A DNA stretch of 64,000 nt from Tragulus kanchil (GCA_022376925.1 JAIOJX010000024.1:165571608-165635607), one strand, 5' to 3'; shown: positions 23,279-34,884, counted from the stretch's first letter. Numbers and translations are program-made. The notes: generated by a model not told the origin, from the sequence alone.

Positions 23279-23612
23279 CTAGGATGCTTAAGTCTACATG
23301 TTTGACCTCATATCTTTAGAGGTTTATTCAAAAGAAATAAAATTATTACGGATTTTTATTTTAAGTAGGAATGTTTTCCTAATAGTAAGATACGTACTTT
23401 TGAATCATGAATAATTCAACTTAGTGTGAGTTTAGTACTTGAAGAAATCCAAAAAACTTTACAGTGATCCATATACCAGGCCACTCAGCTCTACAAAGGA
23501 AGGTCTGACTGTGAGCCTTTTAGACCAAGTCTCACCTCTCAGAGGCTTCTTGGAGACTAATTCGAAGACCATATACTTGGCACTCTGTTATATCAAAAAG
23601 ATATGGCAGGGG

Positions 23613-23697
23613 GCTTCCCCTGGTGGTCCAGTGGGTAAGGACACCGCCTTGCAGTGCAAGGGGCGCCGGTTCCATCCCTGGCCTGGGAAGATCCCAC
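23613..23697 (+). mobile_element. Type-B SINE head, cut at a duplication junction
   Basis: The first 85 bp of the sense-oriented SINE that is complete at 24722-25039. It stops abruptly at the junction of duplication 6, so it is an assembly remnant and not a truncated insertion. Confidence 0.85.
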
Positions 23698-24122
23698 CAT
23701 TCTACCAGTCTTAAAAGATGCTATCATGGGTATATTTTGGATTATTGGGTGATTTAAACAGCTTTTCCACATCTTTTATAAGTCACTTGCATTTTTTGAC
23801 TCTGTATGTCTACTCAGCTCATTTTCTAAGTATACATTAATCATCTTCTTATTAAACTATTTATATATATGTACATAAAGCATCAACATATTATATGTTG
23901 TAAATATCCCTTTCAAACCAGTTTTCTGTTTGATTTCTTTTAAACTGATAATTCTGGAGCAAAAGTCACTTTGGTCATAGTTAAACAAAAACGTAATAGT
24001 CTACCCTCTTTAATTGCATTGTAAGGTAAAACATTTGGACACAAATAGCCTGATAGACTCAGGGATTTTTTAAAAGCTTTCTTAGGAATAAACCACCTGC
24101 TTCATTAAATGAACCCCAGGAC

Positions 24123-24390
24123 TTTTTTTTTTTTTTGCCACTTCTATTGATCTTTTATTTATTTTCATTCATCTTTGTTCTTTGGCCTGTGCGGGCCTCC
24201 AGTCATAGTGGCCTCTCTCGTTGCAGAGCACCAGCTCTGGGTGCATGCACTCCAGAGCTCCGGCTCGGTAATTGGACACATCGGTCCAGCCGCTCTGCGG
24301 CACGTGGGATCTTCCCAGGCCAGGGTTCGAACCGGCACCCCCTGCACTGCAAGGTGGTGTCCTTATCCACTGCACCACCAGGGAAGCCCC
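24123..24390 (-). mobile_element. Type-B SINE, assembly copy of 23011-23278
   Basis: Same insertion repeated at an offset of 1112 bp by duplication 6. Confidence 0.85.
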
Positions 24391-24721
24391 CTAGGATGCT
24401 TAAGTCTACATGTTTGACCTCATATCTTTAGAGGTTTATTCAAAAGAAATAAAATTATTACGGATTTTTATTTTAAGTAGGAATGTTTTCCTAATAGTAA
24501 GATACGTACTTTTGAATCATGAATAATTCAACTTAGTGTGAGTTTAGTACTTGAAGAAATCCAAAAAACTTTACAGTGATCCATATACCAGGCCACTCAG
24601 CTCTACAAAGGAAGGTCTGACTGTGAGCCTTTTAGACCAAGTCTCACCTCTCAGAGGCTTCTTGGAGACTAATTCGAAGACCATATACTTGGCACTCTGT
24701 TATATCAAAAAGATATGGCAG

Positions 24722-25039
24722 GGGGCTTCCCCTGGTGGTCCAGTGGGTAAGGACACCGCCTTGCAGTGCAAGGGGCGCCGGTTCCATCCCTGGCCTGGGA
24801 AGATCCCACGTGCCGCGGAGCGGCTGGACCGATGTGTCCAATTACTGAGCCGGAGCTCTGGAGCGCATGCGCCCAGAGCCGGTGCTCTGCAACAACAGAG
24901 GCCACCGCGACAGGAGGCCCACACGGGCCACAGAACAAAGACGGATGAAAATAGACAAATGAAAGACCAACAGAAGTGACCCGCCCGCCCCCTCCCTCCC
25001 CACGTCCCCCAAATAAATAAATAAATAAATGTTTAAAAA
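24722..25039 (+). mobile_element. Type-B CHR-like SINE, full length, young-looking
   Basis: Sense-oriented copy from 'gggcttcccctggtggtcca' through a tRNA-like head ('ggttccatccctggcctggg' is the B-box region), then 'gccgcggagcggctggaccg', 'gcatgcgcccagagccgg', a C-rich tract ('gcccgccccctccctcccc') and an (AAAT)n tail. Flanking duplications aaaaagatatggcag lie at 24707-24721 and 25040-25054. Most CpGs are intact. Confidence 0.92.
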
Positions 25040-25298
25040 AAAAAGATATGGCAGATTTTACTTTAATAACATATTAACGCTGCTTCTACTTCCCCATAAG
25101 GTCTAAAATCATCAAACAAGAACGACATCAGCAAAAACACAACAAAATATTTTGGGGGGCATAGTCTTCATGTGGGTGAGTCCTGGTTCATCCAGCCCTT
25201 TTAGGACCTGAGCAAGGCATTGGTAATTGACAATGGAGATGCCTTTTTAGTATTGAAGGACATATAAATCTGTTGAGAATAAAAGAAGTGTACCTAGT

Positions 25299-26065
25299 CT
25301 CAGTTCAGTTCAGTCGCTCAGTCATGTCCAGCGCTTTGCGACCCCATGGACTGTAGTACACCAGGTTTCCCTGTCCTTCATCATGTCCCAGAGCTCGCTG
25401 AAACTCATGTCTATTGACTCAGTGATGCCATCCAGCCATCTCATCCTCTGTCATCCCCTTCTCCTTCTGCCTTCTATCTTTCCCATTGTCTTTTCCATTG
25501 AGGCATCTCTTTGCTTCAAGTGGCCAAAGTATTGGAGCTTCAGCTTCAGCATGTCTTTCCAGTGAATATTCAGAGTTGATTTCCTTTAGGATTGAGTTAT
25601 TTGATCTCCTTGCAATCCAAGGGACTCTCAAGAGTCTTCCCCAATACCTCAGTTCAAAGGCATCAGTTCTTCAGCCTTCTTTATGATCCAGCTATCACAT
25701 TCATAGATGATTCCTTGGAAAACCATAACTTTGACTATATGGACTTTTGTTGACAAAGTGATCTCTCTGATTTTAACTATGATACCTAGGTTTGTCATAG
25801 CTTTTCTTCCAAGGAGCAAATGTCTTTTAATTTCATGGCTGAAGTCACTGTCCACATTGATTTTGGAGCCCAAGAAAACGAAGTATGTCACTGTTTCCAT
25901 TGTTTGTCCATCTGTTTGTCATGAAGTGATGGGATCGGTCCCATGATCTTCATTTTTTGAATGTTGAGTTTCAGGCCAGCTTTTTCACTCTCCTCTTTCA
26001 CCTTTATCAAGAGGCTCTTTATCTCCTCTTTGCTTTTTGCCATAAAAATTGGATTAAAGATCTGC
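25299..26065 (-). mobile_element. BovB (RTE) LINE 3' part, antisense, pseudogenised
   Basis: Translation of the minus strand gives the C-terminal reverse-transcriptase end of ruminant BovB in three broken pieces: about 25888-26060 (EEIKSLLIKVKEESEKAGLK region), 25649-25900 (FLGSKINVDSDFSHEIKR and the GRKAMTNL region) and 25419-25631 (ARRSNNSILKEINSEYSLE). Frameshifts separate the pieces. The 3' end on the left carries 'cagttcagtcgctcagtcat', shared with Bov-A SINEs. It is 5'-truncated and inactive. Confidence 0.9.
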
Positions 26066-27098
26066 ACCCAGTCTGGCAAGAAGTAAATCTTAAAAATTTT
26101 TCTCCCTGAAGAAAGAGATGATGTATCACTTTCTTGTGAGTGTCTCTCCAATGCTGGGCATACGGGAAACATTTAACTTGATTGGATTAAGTTAGTGAAT
26201 TATCACTTACCATCGTATACTAAACAGCTGTGTTCCCCCCTCATTAGTATTACATTTGAATGAGTTTAAGAAAAACATAATACGAATATTTTGTTCCAAA
26301 GAAAGCAGTATCTTCTCCTAGGAGAATGCATTTACTGTTACTTGGAGAGTATGTACCTATAAAACAGAGGTGGGTCTGTTTCAGGCTGCCACTACTCTGC
26401 AGTTTCATAACTAAGGGGAAGGCTCTGTCTCTCGGTTTCCTCACTGGCAAATTAAGTGAATACAGACTACTAAATCTTTGAGGAGCTTTTAGCACTAAGA
26501 TTCTGTGATCTTAAGAGGTAAATCATTTCTTAGGACTATGATTTTTTTGAAGAGATGCCTAATAATAATTAAACTCATACTTATATGATCCAAGTCTTCT
26601 GTTGGATTTCAAGATTTTAGGTTTTAGTAAAAAATCATTATTGGACAAAAACCCACTAGAACGCTATGGTCAAACCCTAGTGATATTGGAGCACGGTGAG
26701 TAAGGTGCTTGCTATGGTGTAATGATATGACATGACTCTTTGATATTCTTGATATTTGTATCCCCATGAAAATGCCTACTACATTTCTTTTTTCTCTTTC
26801 TCACAATTACTTTGCTTTATAAACTTGGCGGCAATTGAGAATTTGTTGGATAAAGTAAACTTTATTATTTTAGTGTCCACTAGATGGAGATACTGGAGTA
26901 ACCAAGCTTTTGATTGACCACACACATTTTTACTTCTGGGTAGATGCTCTTAGTTTTAATAAAACTAAATGAATAAGTGAAAAAAGAAAAAAAAAAAAAA
27001 AAGAAAGGAACAACAAAAAAGTAAGGGTGAGAACTGACAGTGAAATCTGGCTCCCATGACTCCAAGGGAAGGTTCAGATATGCCATAAATCATTGTGA
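26066..27098. other. Low-copy intronic sequence with an A-rich tract
   Basis: No gene recognised. A short MIR-like phrase ('cggtttcctcactggcaaat', about 26434) may be an ancient remnant. An A-rich run lies at 26980-27020. Confidence 0.5.
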
Positions 27099-27849
27099 AG
27101 CTTTTCAAAGTTGCACTGCATATTTCCTGTCATTAAAGCTAAGTGCAGTGACCTAATTTGCAAGTACCCATACCCCTTGAAGTGATTGTTTAATTTAGCA
27201 TCTGTGAAAAACTTAATGAAAACTCATAAGAAAGTCTCATTTATCAAGTTTTTCTGTTTCTTAAATTTGATTTTTAGACTTAGTCTTTATAGACATAATT
27301 TTTATTTTTTTTGAATACATTTTCCCTATTAAATTTTTAGTAGTTCACTCTCTTAAAAGCGTGTTGAGCAATTTATAGGTTTTACTTTTTTCAGAGTGGG
27401 AATGCATTTTAGCAAGACTATTGTGACTTTTTTTGCAACTTAATTATTCTAAGTCTGTTGATTATAAAAGCTAGAAGTTGGGGTCAAATCCTAGATGAAA
27501 ATGCTAGGAATGAGACTAGAACAGTATTTTTATGGACTATTTTACCGAAGCCAGTAAGCAGTGAATAATGTAGTTGTTTAAAAATAATAATATTTTACCA
27601 AGGTATCCCCCAAATGATTAGCCAAGGAAAAAATATTTTGTTTTTCAAATAATTACATTTTCCTTGGTTACTGAGTATACAGATGCTTTAGAAGTCCTAT
27701 TGGTGATTAGAGTTTAGATGAACAGATGTAATTTCTTAATTATAATAGTAGCAAAATTGGTAAGGGATCAGAAGATAGGAGAGCAACCTGGCCTGATCAC
27801 GAAGACCAGGATGGAATGAAAAGAAGACGGTTTCAGCTCAGCGTCTCCC

Positions 27850-28090
27850 AGTGTGGTGTGGTCGAAAGAGCAAGGCCTTTGCCATCGGCCAGGCCTTGGA
27901 GTCCTAGCTCATGTCCTCGAGCTGTTTGACCCTGGGACATTATTTAGACCTCTAGACTTGTTTATTTGTGTGTGAAATTGGGGTAATAGTATTTACCCAG
28001 TGAAGTTGCTGGCAAAGATTAATGTACATAAATACAGAGCCTAACTCGTAAGTGGTAATGATCACTATTGTTCTCATCACCACAGTATTA
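27850..28090 (+). mobile_element. MIR SINE
   Basis: The full MIR order is readable: 'tggtcgaaagagcaaggc' (tRNA-like head), 'ccttggagtcctagctcatg', 'tgtttgaccctgggacatta', 'gtgtgaaattggggtaatag' and 'aatacagagcctaactcgta'. Ancient and diverged, in sense orientation. Confidence 0.75.
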
Positions 28091-28945
28091 AGATGATGAT
28101 AACAATGTAATAATAGTTTATAATTCTCATTCTAATTAACAAAAGGTATGTTTTCTCTGGCAAGGCACTCTGGGTATAAAATCTCAGTCCCTTTAGCTTT
28201 TCAAAGTTGCACTGCATATTTCCTGTCATTAAAGCTAAGTGCAGTGACCTAATTTGCAAGTACCCATACCCCTTGAAGTGATTGTTTAATTTAGCATCTG
28301 TGAAAAACTTAATGAAAACTCATAAGAAAGTCTCATTTATCAAGTTTTTCTGTTTCTTAAATTTGATTTTTAGACTTAGTCTTTATAGACATAATTTTTA
28401 TTTTTTTTGAATACATTTTCCCTATTAAATTTTTAGTAGTTCACTCTCTTAAAAGCGTGTTGAGCAATTTATAGGTTTTACTTTTTTCAGAGTGGGAATG
28501 CATTTTAGCAAGACTATTGTGACTTTTTTTGCAACTTAATTATTCTAAGTCTGTTGATTATAAAAGCTAGAAGTTGGGGTCAAATCCTAGATGAAAATGC
28601 TAGGAATGAGACTAGAACAGTATTTTTATGGACTATTTTCCCGAAGCCAGTAAGCAGTGAATAATGTAGTTGTTTAAAAATAATAATATTTTACCAAGGT
28701 ATCCCCCAAATGATTAGCCAAGGAAAAAATATTTTGTTTTTCAAATAATTACATTTTCCTTGGTTACTGAGTATACAGATGCTTTAGAAGTCCTATTGGT
28801 GATTAGAGTTTAGATGAACAGATGTAATTTCTTAATTATAATAGTAGCAAAATTGGTAAGGGATCAGAAGATAGGAGAGCAACCTGGCCTGATCACGAAG
28901 ACCAGGATGGAATGAAAAGAAGACGGTTTCAGCTCAGCGTCTCCC

Positions 28946-29186
28946 AGTGTGGTGTGGTCGAAAGAGCAAGGCCTTTGCCATCGGCCAGGCCTTGGAGTCC
29001 TAGCTCATGTCCTCGAGCTGTTTGACCCTGGGACATTATTTAGACCTCTAGACTTGTTTATTTGTGTGTGAAATTGGGGTAATAGTATTTACCCAGTGAA
29101 GTTGCTGGCAAAGATTAATGTACATAAATACAGAGCCTAACTCGTAAGTGGTAATGATCACTATTGTTCTCATCACCACAGTATTA
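28946..29186 (+). mobile_element. MIR SINE, assembly copy of 27850-28090
   Basis: Positional copy at an offset of 1096 bp in duplication 7. Confidence 0.75.
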
Positions 29187-29325
29187 AGATGATGATAACA
29201 ATGTAATAATAGTTTATAATTCTCATTCTAATTAACAAAAGGTATGTTTTCTCTGCGGGCAAGGCACTCTGGGTCACTAGAAAATGACTAGACGAGTTTC
29301 ACTGGAAGCCTTTTTCTTTTCTTTT

Positions 29326-29611
29326 TTTTTTTTTTAAAAACTTTTATTTTACTTTTAACTTTTATAGAGTGTTGTTGTTTACAGATATGTATGTTCCCAG
29401 ATTAGTCATATGTATATTCCCCTCATCCGACCCCACCAGACCATCACACAGCACCCCTGCAGGATCCCCTTTTCTCACAGAGCAATGACTATAGCTATTT
29501 TCGTCACATATGATAGTACAGGTCTTCATGCTACTTCCTTTACGCCTCCCACCCTCTGTTCCTTCCCCACAATGTCCATATGTCCACTGTCCATGTCTGT
29601 CTTTCTGTCGT
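29326..29611 (-). mobile_element. Ruminant L1 3' end, truncated
   Basis: Antisense L1 tail: 'gttgtttacagatatgtatg', 'cagaccatcacacagcaccc', 'cacagagcaatgactatagc' and 'cccacaatgtccatatgtcc'. Flanking duplications of about 22 bp (starting 'ggaagcctttttc' at 29304 and 'ggaaacctttttg' at 29612) mark an independent insertion. The + strand ORF at 29410-29754 is a shadow. Confidence 0.85.
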
Positions 29612-29788
29612 GGAAACCTTTTTGTTTTCTTTCTAACTCTAAGATGCAGAGTACTAGGAATGGAAAATGGATTTGGGATAGAAAAATCATAGTCTTAAGA
29701 AATGATTTACCTCTATTCTGTACTTATGGAATTTATAATCAGATTATTGCTTAGTATTTTAAAGATTCTTTATTCAACAATGTTTATT

Positions 29789-30126
29789 TGTTTATTTATT
29801 TTTTTAAAGATTTATTTATTTATTTATTTTGAGCGGGGGTCGGGTTGGGGAGGGAGGGGAGCGGGCAGCCCACTTCTATTGGTCTTTCACTTGTCTATTT
29901 TCATCCGCCTTTGTTCTTTGGCCTGTGTAGACCTCCCATTGCGGTGGTGTCTGTCGTTGCAGAGCACTGGTTCTGGGCGCATGTGCTCCAGAGCTCCGGC
30001 TTGGTAATTGGACACATCAGTCCGGCCGCTCCGCGGCACGTGGGATCTTCCCAGGCCAGGGATCGAACCGGCGCCCCTTGCCCTGCCAGGTGGTTTCCTT
30101 ACCCACTGGACCACCAGGGAAGCCCC
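29789..30126 (-). mobile_element. Type-B CHR-like SINE, full length, with G-rich tract
   Basis: TTTA-repeat tail, G-rich tract (29832-29867), 'tctattttcatccgcctttg', 'ccgctccgcggcacgtggga' and 'accaccagggaagcccc'. Target-site duplication aacaatgtttatt at 29776-29788 and 30127-30139. Confidence 0.92.
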
Positions 30127-30241
30127 AACAATGTTTATTGAACTAGACACTGTACTAGAATTGAGCCCAGAGCAGTAAGATAGGCAAGAAGCTTATATCC
30201 TAGAAGTGAGAGACAGATACTGAATATAAGAAACAAGTGGG

Positions 30242-30286
30242 GGACTTGCCTGGTGGTCCAGTGGGTAAAGAGTCCGCCTTGCAGTA
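30242..30286 (+). mobile_element. Type-B SINE head, cut at a duplication junction
   Basis: First 45 bp of the SINE complete at 31339-31572, interrupted by the junction of duplication 8. Confidence 0.85.
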
Positions 30287-30422
30287 TGATGATAACAATG
30301 TAATAATAGTTTATAATTCTCATTCTAATTAACAAAAGGTATGTTTTCTCTGCGGGCAAGGCACTCTGGGTCACTAGAAAATGACTAGACGAGTTTCACT
30401 GGAAGCCTTTTTCTTTTCTTTT

Positions 30423-30708
30423 TTTTTTTTTTAAAAACTTTTATTTTACTTTTAACTTTTATAGAGTGTTGTTGTTTACAGATATGTATGTTCCCAGATT
30501 AGTCATATGTATATTCCCCTCATCCGACCCCACCAGACCATCACACAGCACCCCTGCAGGATCCCCTTTTCTCACAGAGCAATGACTATAGCTATTTTCG
30601 TCACATATGATAGTACAGGTCTTCATGCTACTTCCTTTACGCCTCCCACCCTCTGTTCCTTCCCCACAATGTCCATATGTCCACTGTCCATGTCTGTCTT
30701 TCTGTCGT
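30423..30708 (-). mobile_element. L1 3' end, assembly copy of 29326-29611
   Basis: Positional copy at an offset of 1097 bp in duplication 8. Confidence 0.8.
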
Positions 30709-30885
30709 GGAAACCTTTTTCTTTTCTTTCTAACTCTAAGATGCAGAGTACTAGGAATGGAAAATGGATTTGGGATAGAAAAATCATAGTCTTAAGAAAT
30801 GATTTACCTCTATTCTGTACTTATGGAATTTATAATCAGATTATTGCTTAGTATTTTAAAGATTCTTTATTCAACAATGTTTATT

Positions 30886-31223
30886 TGTTTATTTATTTTT
30901 TTAAAGATTTATTTATTTATTTATTTTGAGCGGGGGTCGGGTTGGGGAGGGAGGGGAGCGGGCAGCCCACTTCTATTGGTCTTTCACTTGTCTATTTTCA
31001 TCCGCCTTTGTTCTTTGGCCTGTGTAGACCTCCCATTGCGGTGGTGTCTGTCGTTGCAGAGCACTGGTTCTGGGCGCATGTGCTCCAGAGCTCCGGCTTG
31101 GTAATTGGACACATCAGTCCGGCCGCTCCGCGGCACGTGGGATCTTCCCAGGCCAGGGATCGAACCGGCGCCCCTTGCCCTGCCAGGTGGTTTCCTTACC
31201 CACTGGACCACCAGGGAAGCCCC
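30886..31223 (-). mobile_element. Type-B SINE, assembly copy of 29789-30126
   Basis: Positional copy at an offset of 1097 bp in duplication 8. Confidence 0.85.
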
Positions 31224-31338
31224 AACAATGTTTATTGAACTAGACACTGTACTAGAATTGAGCCCAGAGCAGTAAGATAGGCAAGAAGCTTATATCCTAG
31301 AAGTGAGAGACAGATACTGAATATAAGAAACAAGTGGG

Positions 31339-31572
31339 GGACTTGCCTGGTGGTCCAGTGGGTAAAGAGTCCGCCTTGCAGTACAGGGGGCGCCAGTTCA
31401 ATCCCTGGCCTGGGAAGATCCCACGTGCTACGGAGTGGCTGGACCGATGTGTCCAACTACTGAGCCGGAGCTCTGCAATGAGAGAGGCCACTGCATATAG
31501 GGAGGCCCACACAGGCCAAAGAATAAAGATGAATGAAAATAAATAAAAGCCCAATAAAAGAGGTAAAAAAAA
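31339..31572 (+). mobile_element. Type-B SINE, shorter subtype
   Basis: Sense SINE of 234 bp lacking the 'gcatgcgcccagagccgg' block and the C-rich tract, ending 'aataaaagcccaataaaaga' plus A-run. Target-site duplication agaaacaagtggg at 31326-31338 and 31573-31585. The same subtype occurs at 52934. Confidence 0.92.
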
Positions 31573-32427
31573 AGAAACAAGTGGGTGAGGTACTTTCATA
31601 TACAGTAATTTCTATAGGGAGAATGAAATTTAGCAAAGATGGAAGATGACTTGGAGAAAGGCTGTCTTTGGTTACGTGATTGGTACAAATAATTAAAGTA
31701 AAAGAAGCATAGACAAGAAAAAATGACTGGTGAAAACAGTTACCAGTTGTTGGTAAACCTGAGTTTTATTGTGGGAGCAATAACTTCATGATGTAGAGAG
31801 TGGCATTTAAGCTGAAGCATATGATTATACATTTTATTTATTATTTGGTATTTTGAATCTTTCTTCCCTGGATAAAGTCGATGCTGTTGGCAGCATTGTA
31901 TGTTTCTGGGTTGGAAGGTCGATCAAATTTCAAAAAAAATTTTTTTTTCCAAACTTTGCTTTGTTGGATCTCCTTTCCTATTTTTTATGTGAGTTTTAGT
32001 GGGAGCTCATTGTGGGGACAGGAGTGCCATTTGCCTCCCTCTGTCCAGGGAATCAAAGATAGTCATTATTAGATTATAGCCTTAACATTCAGGGAAAAAA
32101 GTTAAAGAGGAAAACCTGTACCTATAGAATTTCTAATCAAAGTATCGCTTAGTATTTCAAAGATCCAGCTTTGCTCTAACATATAAAACACTGGTAGTGA
32201 AGCTATTCTGAAGCAGGCGCCAGAGTGCTAGACCTTTGACTGCCACTCGCCCAGGTGGTATTCCCCTGAACCGCGCTTGCCCTGCCACCCCACTGGACCA
32301 CCAGGAAGCCCCAACAATGTTTATTGAACTAGACACTGTACTAGAATTGAGCCCAGAGCAGTAAGATAGGCAAGAAGCTTATATCCTAGAAGTGAGAGAC
32401 AGATACTGAATATAAGAAACAAGTGGG

Positions 32428-32665
32428 GGACTTGCCTGGTGGTCCAGTGGGTAAAGAGTCCGCCTTGCAGTACAGGGGGCGCCAGTTCAATCCCTGGCCT
32501 GGGAAGATCCCACGTGCTACGGAGTGGCTGGACCGATGTGTCCAACTACTGAGCCGGAGCTCTGCAATGAGAGAGGCCACTGCATATAGGGAGGCCCACA
32601 CAGGCCAAAGAATAAAGATGAATGAAAATAAATAAAAGCCCAATAAAAGAGGTAAAAAAAAAAAA
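32428..32665 (+). mobile_element. Type-B SINE, assembly copy of 31339-31572
   Basis: Copy carried by duplication 9, with the same flanking 13-bp repeats and four extra A residues in the tail. Confidence 0.85.
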
Positions 32666-33335
32666 AGAAACAAGTGGGTGAGGTACTTTCATATACAGTA
32701 ATTTCTATAGGGAGAATGAAATTTAGCAAAGATGGAAGATGACTTGGAGAAAGGCTGTCTTTGGTTACGTGATTGGTACAAATAATTAAAGTAAAAGAAG
32801 CATAGACAAGAAAAAATGACTGGTGAAAACAGTTACCAGTTGTTGGTAAACCTGAGTTTTATTGTGGGAGCAATAACTTCATGATGTAGAGAGTGGCATT
32901 TAAGCTGAAGCATATGATTATACATTTTATTTATTATTTGGTATTTTGAATCTTTCTTCCCTGGATAAAGTCGATGCTGTTGGCAGCATTGTATGTTTCT
33001 GGGTTGGAAGGTCGATCAAATTTCAAAAAAAATTTTTTTTTCCAAACTTTGCTTTGTTGGATCTCCTTTCCTATTTTTTATGTGAGTTTTAGTGGGAGCT
33101 CATTGTGGGGACAGGAGTGCCATTTGCCTCCCTCTGTCCAGGGAATCAAAGATAGTCATTATTAGATTATAGCCTTAACATTCAGGGAAAAAAGTTAAAG
33201 AGGAAAACCTGTACCTATAGAATTTCTAATCAAAGTATCGCTTAGTATTTCAAAGATCCAGCTTTGCTCTAACATATAAAACACTGGTAGTGAAGCTATT
33301 CTGAAGCAGGCGCCAGCAGGTGCTAGACCTTTGAC

Positions 33336-34749
33336 ACCATTGGGGTTAGATGTTGTAAACACTGCCAGTTGCCTTGTTACTTAATTTATGGTATCAGTCT
33401 CTTCTGTTGTCCAGTGTGGAATGTATGCTTCATGCTTTTTACCCTTAATTTACAGCTTCATCATGTTTCTCTGTTATCATTTTGCTGTTATATGACAAGA
33501 GATCCCACACAAAGTGACTAAAAGGAGTAATGCAAAAGCCAGGGTTTCCTTGTTTTTCTTCTTACATTTCTTTAAAAGTAACTCTTATAGAGACTACAGT
33601 TTTTCAGAGAAGGAGGTGGATTTGTTTTTTGGGTGTCTGAAGGGAAAAGTGAACATTTGCTAAAGTTTCATTCCATACATGTAAGATTATTCAACTGCTG
33701 GTTTGGCAATTTGACATGTTGAAGTACTTTACCCTGTTATTTATTAAATTATTTCCTATGGAATATCATATCTTCTTTGGAGTGATAGTAGGAGCAGGAG
33801 TGGGGAATCCCATTTAATATAGTTTCTTATAATAAACAGGGGAAGTTCTTTAAGTTCATCTTCTGGAAACCCAGACTGTGCTGTTCATATTTGGGTGCCC
33901 TGCTTTGTATCAGCACCAATACAGTCTTACTAAGGACAGCATAAGAGGAGTTTGGCTTTTTTAGGTATCACTTTCAAATGATAGATTTTAATGAGTGCCA
34001 CCCAGGCTACTCTGAGCAATATGTTGATTTAATTATTTTAAGCATGCAAATAAAATATAATTGTTTCAAAGATCTTGGTAACATCCCACATAAGAAGACA
34101 TTCTGGACTATTAAACTGTTGTTAATTTTGACTATGTTTATTTAAATCAAGTGGGAGCAGGACCCTGTGGAACTTTATGTGTGGTCATCAAAGCCCATAA
34201 TCTCTTATAATTTAAGGAAGTTACAGAGAAGGTAAAATTGATCATGACTCCTGTGGTTACAGGATATCCAGAGAACATCTGATTAATGTTTCTTCTTATA
34301 AAACTGTGTTATTGCTATGTAAAATACACACAAAAAATTCAGTCAGTAAAATTTAAAATATTCTACATGCTGTACATGCTGTAGAAGAATTCTACAGTGT
34401 AAAAGAAAAGAAAGTGCTTCTTTTTATAATTTAAGTTGTATTTATGTTCATTTTTATGACAGAATATTTAATTGTCAGTTTTTATATTCAAATTTTTATT
34501 CAAAGTTTTATTTTCAAATAAAGTTACTTTGGTTAGGAAAGAAAATTTAACCAATAAGAAATTTATCAGAAAAAATTTAAGTGTAAATTTCCTTTAGGAA
34601 TAATTCACAGAAACCAATGCTTTAATGCAGGATGCTTTTATATTTAGCAGCTCTCATTGATTTGCTTACATTTTTTGCATACTATTGTAAAGTATGCTAT
34701 GTTGTTACCTGTTGACAGCAAAGTTGTGTCACACATGTAGTTCTGTTGT
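33336..34749. other. Low-copy AT-rich intronic sequence, nothing recognised
   Basis: No exon, RNA gene or named repeat recognised. Several long AT-rich stretches (34040-34060, 34430-34580). Confidence 0.5.
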
Positions 34750-34846
34750 TCTGGCGTGCTGCGCACGGTTCCCAAGCCAGGAGTGGAACCCAGGCAGCTT
34801 CAGTGAGAGCAACTAACTCTAACCACTAGACCACCAGGGAGCTCCT
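34750..34846 (-). mobile_element. CHR-1-type SINE fragment
   Basis: 'gtgctgcgcacggttcccaa', 'gagtggaacccaggcagc' and 'ctaaccactagaccaccagg' form an antisense tRNA-derived SINE remnant ending 'gagctccta'. Diverged, no duplications seen. Confidence 0.7.
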
Positions 34847-34884
34847 AGATGGATTGTCAGTGTAGCACTTAAAGTTTTTTCTCA

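Larger units (their letters stand above)
22586..24809. repeat. Direct duplication 6 (unit 1112 bp), probable assembly artefact
   Basis: Copy 1 is 22586-23697 and copy 2 is 23698-24809. The only difference I noticed is a t/c in the SINE head (ctctgtggcacg versus ctctgcggcacg). The junction cuts a sense-oriented type-B SINE at 'aagatccca', and copy 2 continues into the whole SINE. The break point inside a repeat fits a contig end. Confidence 0.92.
27099..29274. repeat. Direct duplication 7 (unit 1096 bp), probable assembly artefact
   Basis: Copy 1 is 27099-28175 and copy 2 is 28195-29274, with a 19-bp spacer of unique text at the join (28176-28194). Only isolated differences were seen (ttttaccg versus ttttcccg; ctctggcaag versus ctctgcgggcaag). 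Copy 2 runs straight into duplication 8. Confidence 0.9.
29190..31383. repeat. Direct duplication 8 (unit 1097 bp), probable assembly artefact
   Basis: Copy 1 is 29190-30286 and copy 2 is 30287-31383. The junction cuts a sense type-B SINE after 'cgccttgcagta'; copy 2 continues into the complete SINE. One difference noticed is tttttgttttc versus tttttcttttc. It overlaps duplication 7 on the left and duplication 9 on the right, so three events are chained. Confidence 0.92.
31174..33335. repeat. Direct duplication 9 (unit about 1089-1093 bp), probable assembly artefact
   Basis: Copy 1 is about 31174-32240 and copy 2 about 32276-33335. The join (32241-32290) is a scrambled version of a SINE head: 'ccaggtggtattcccctg' and 'cttgccctgccacccc' recall 31171-31206 with deletions. 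Other differences are A-run lengths and 'gccagagtgc' versus 'gccagcaggtgc'. The scrambling supports a noisy read end. Confidence 0.9.

Noticed and set aside
29410..29754. 114-codon ORF (and copy at 30507) as a protein
   Set aside because: It lies on the opposite strand of an L1 3' tail and repeats only because of duplication 8.
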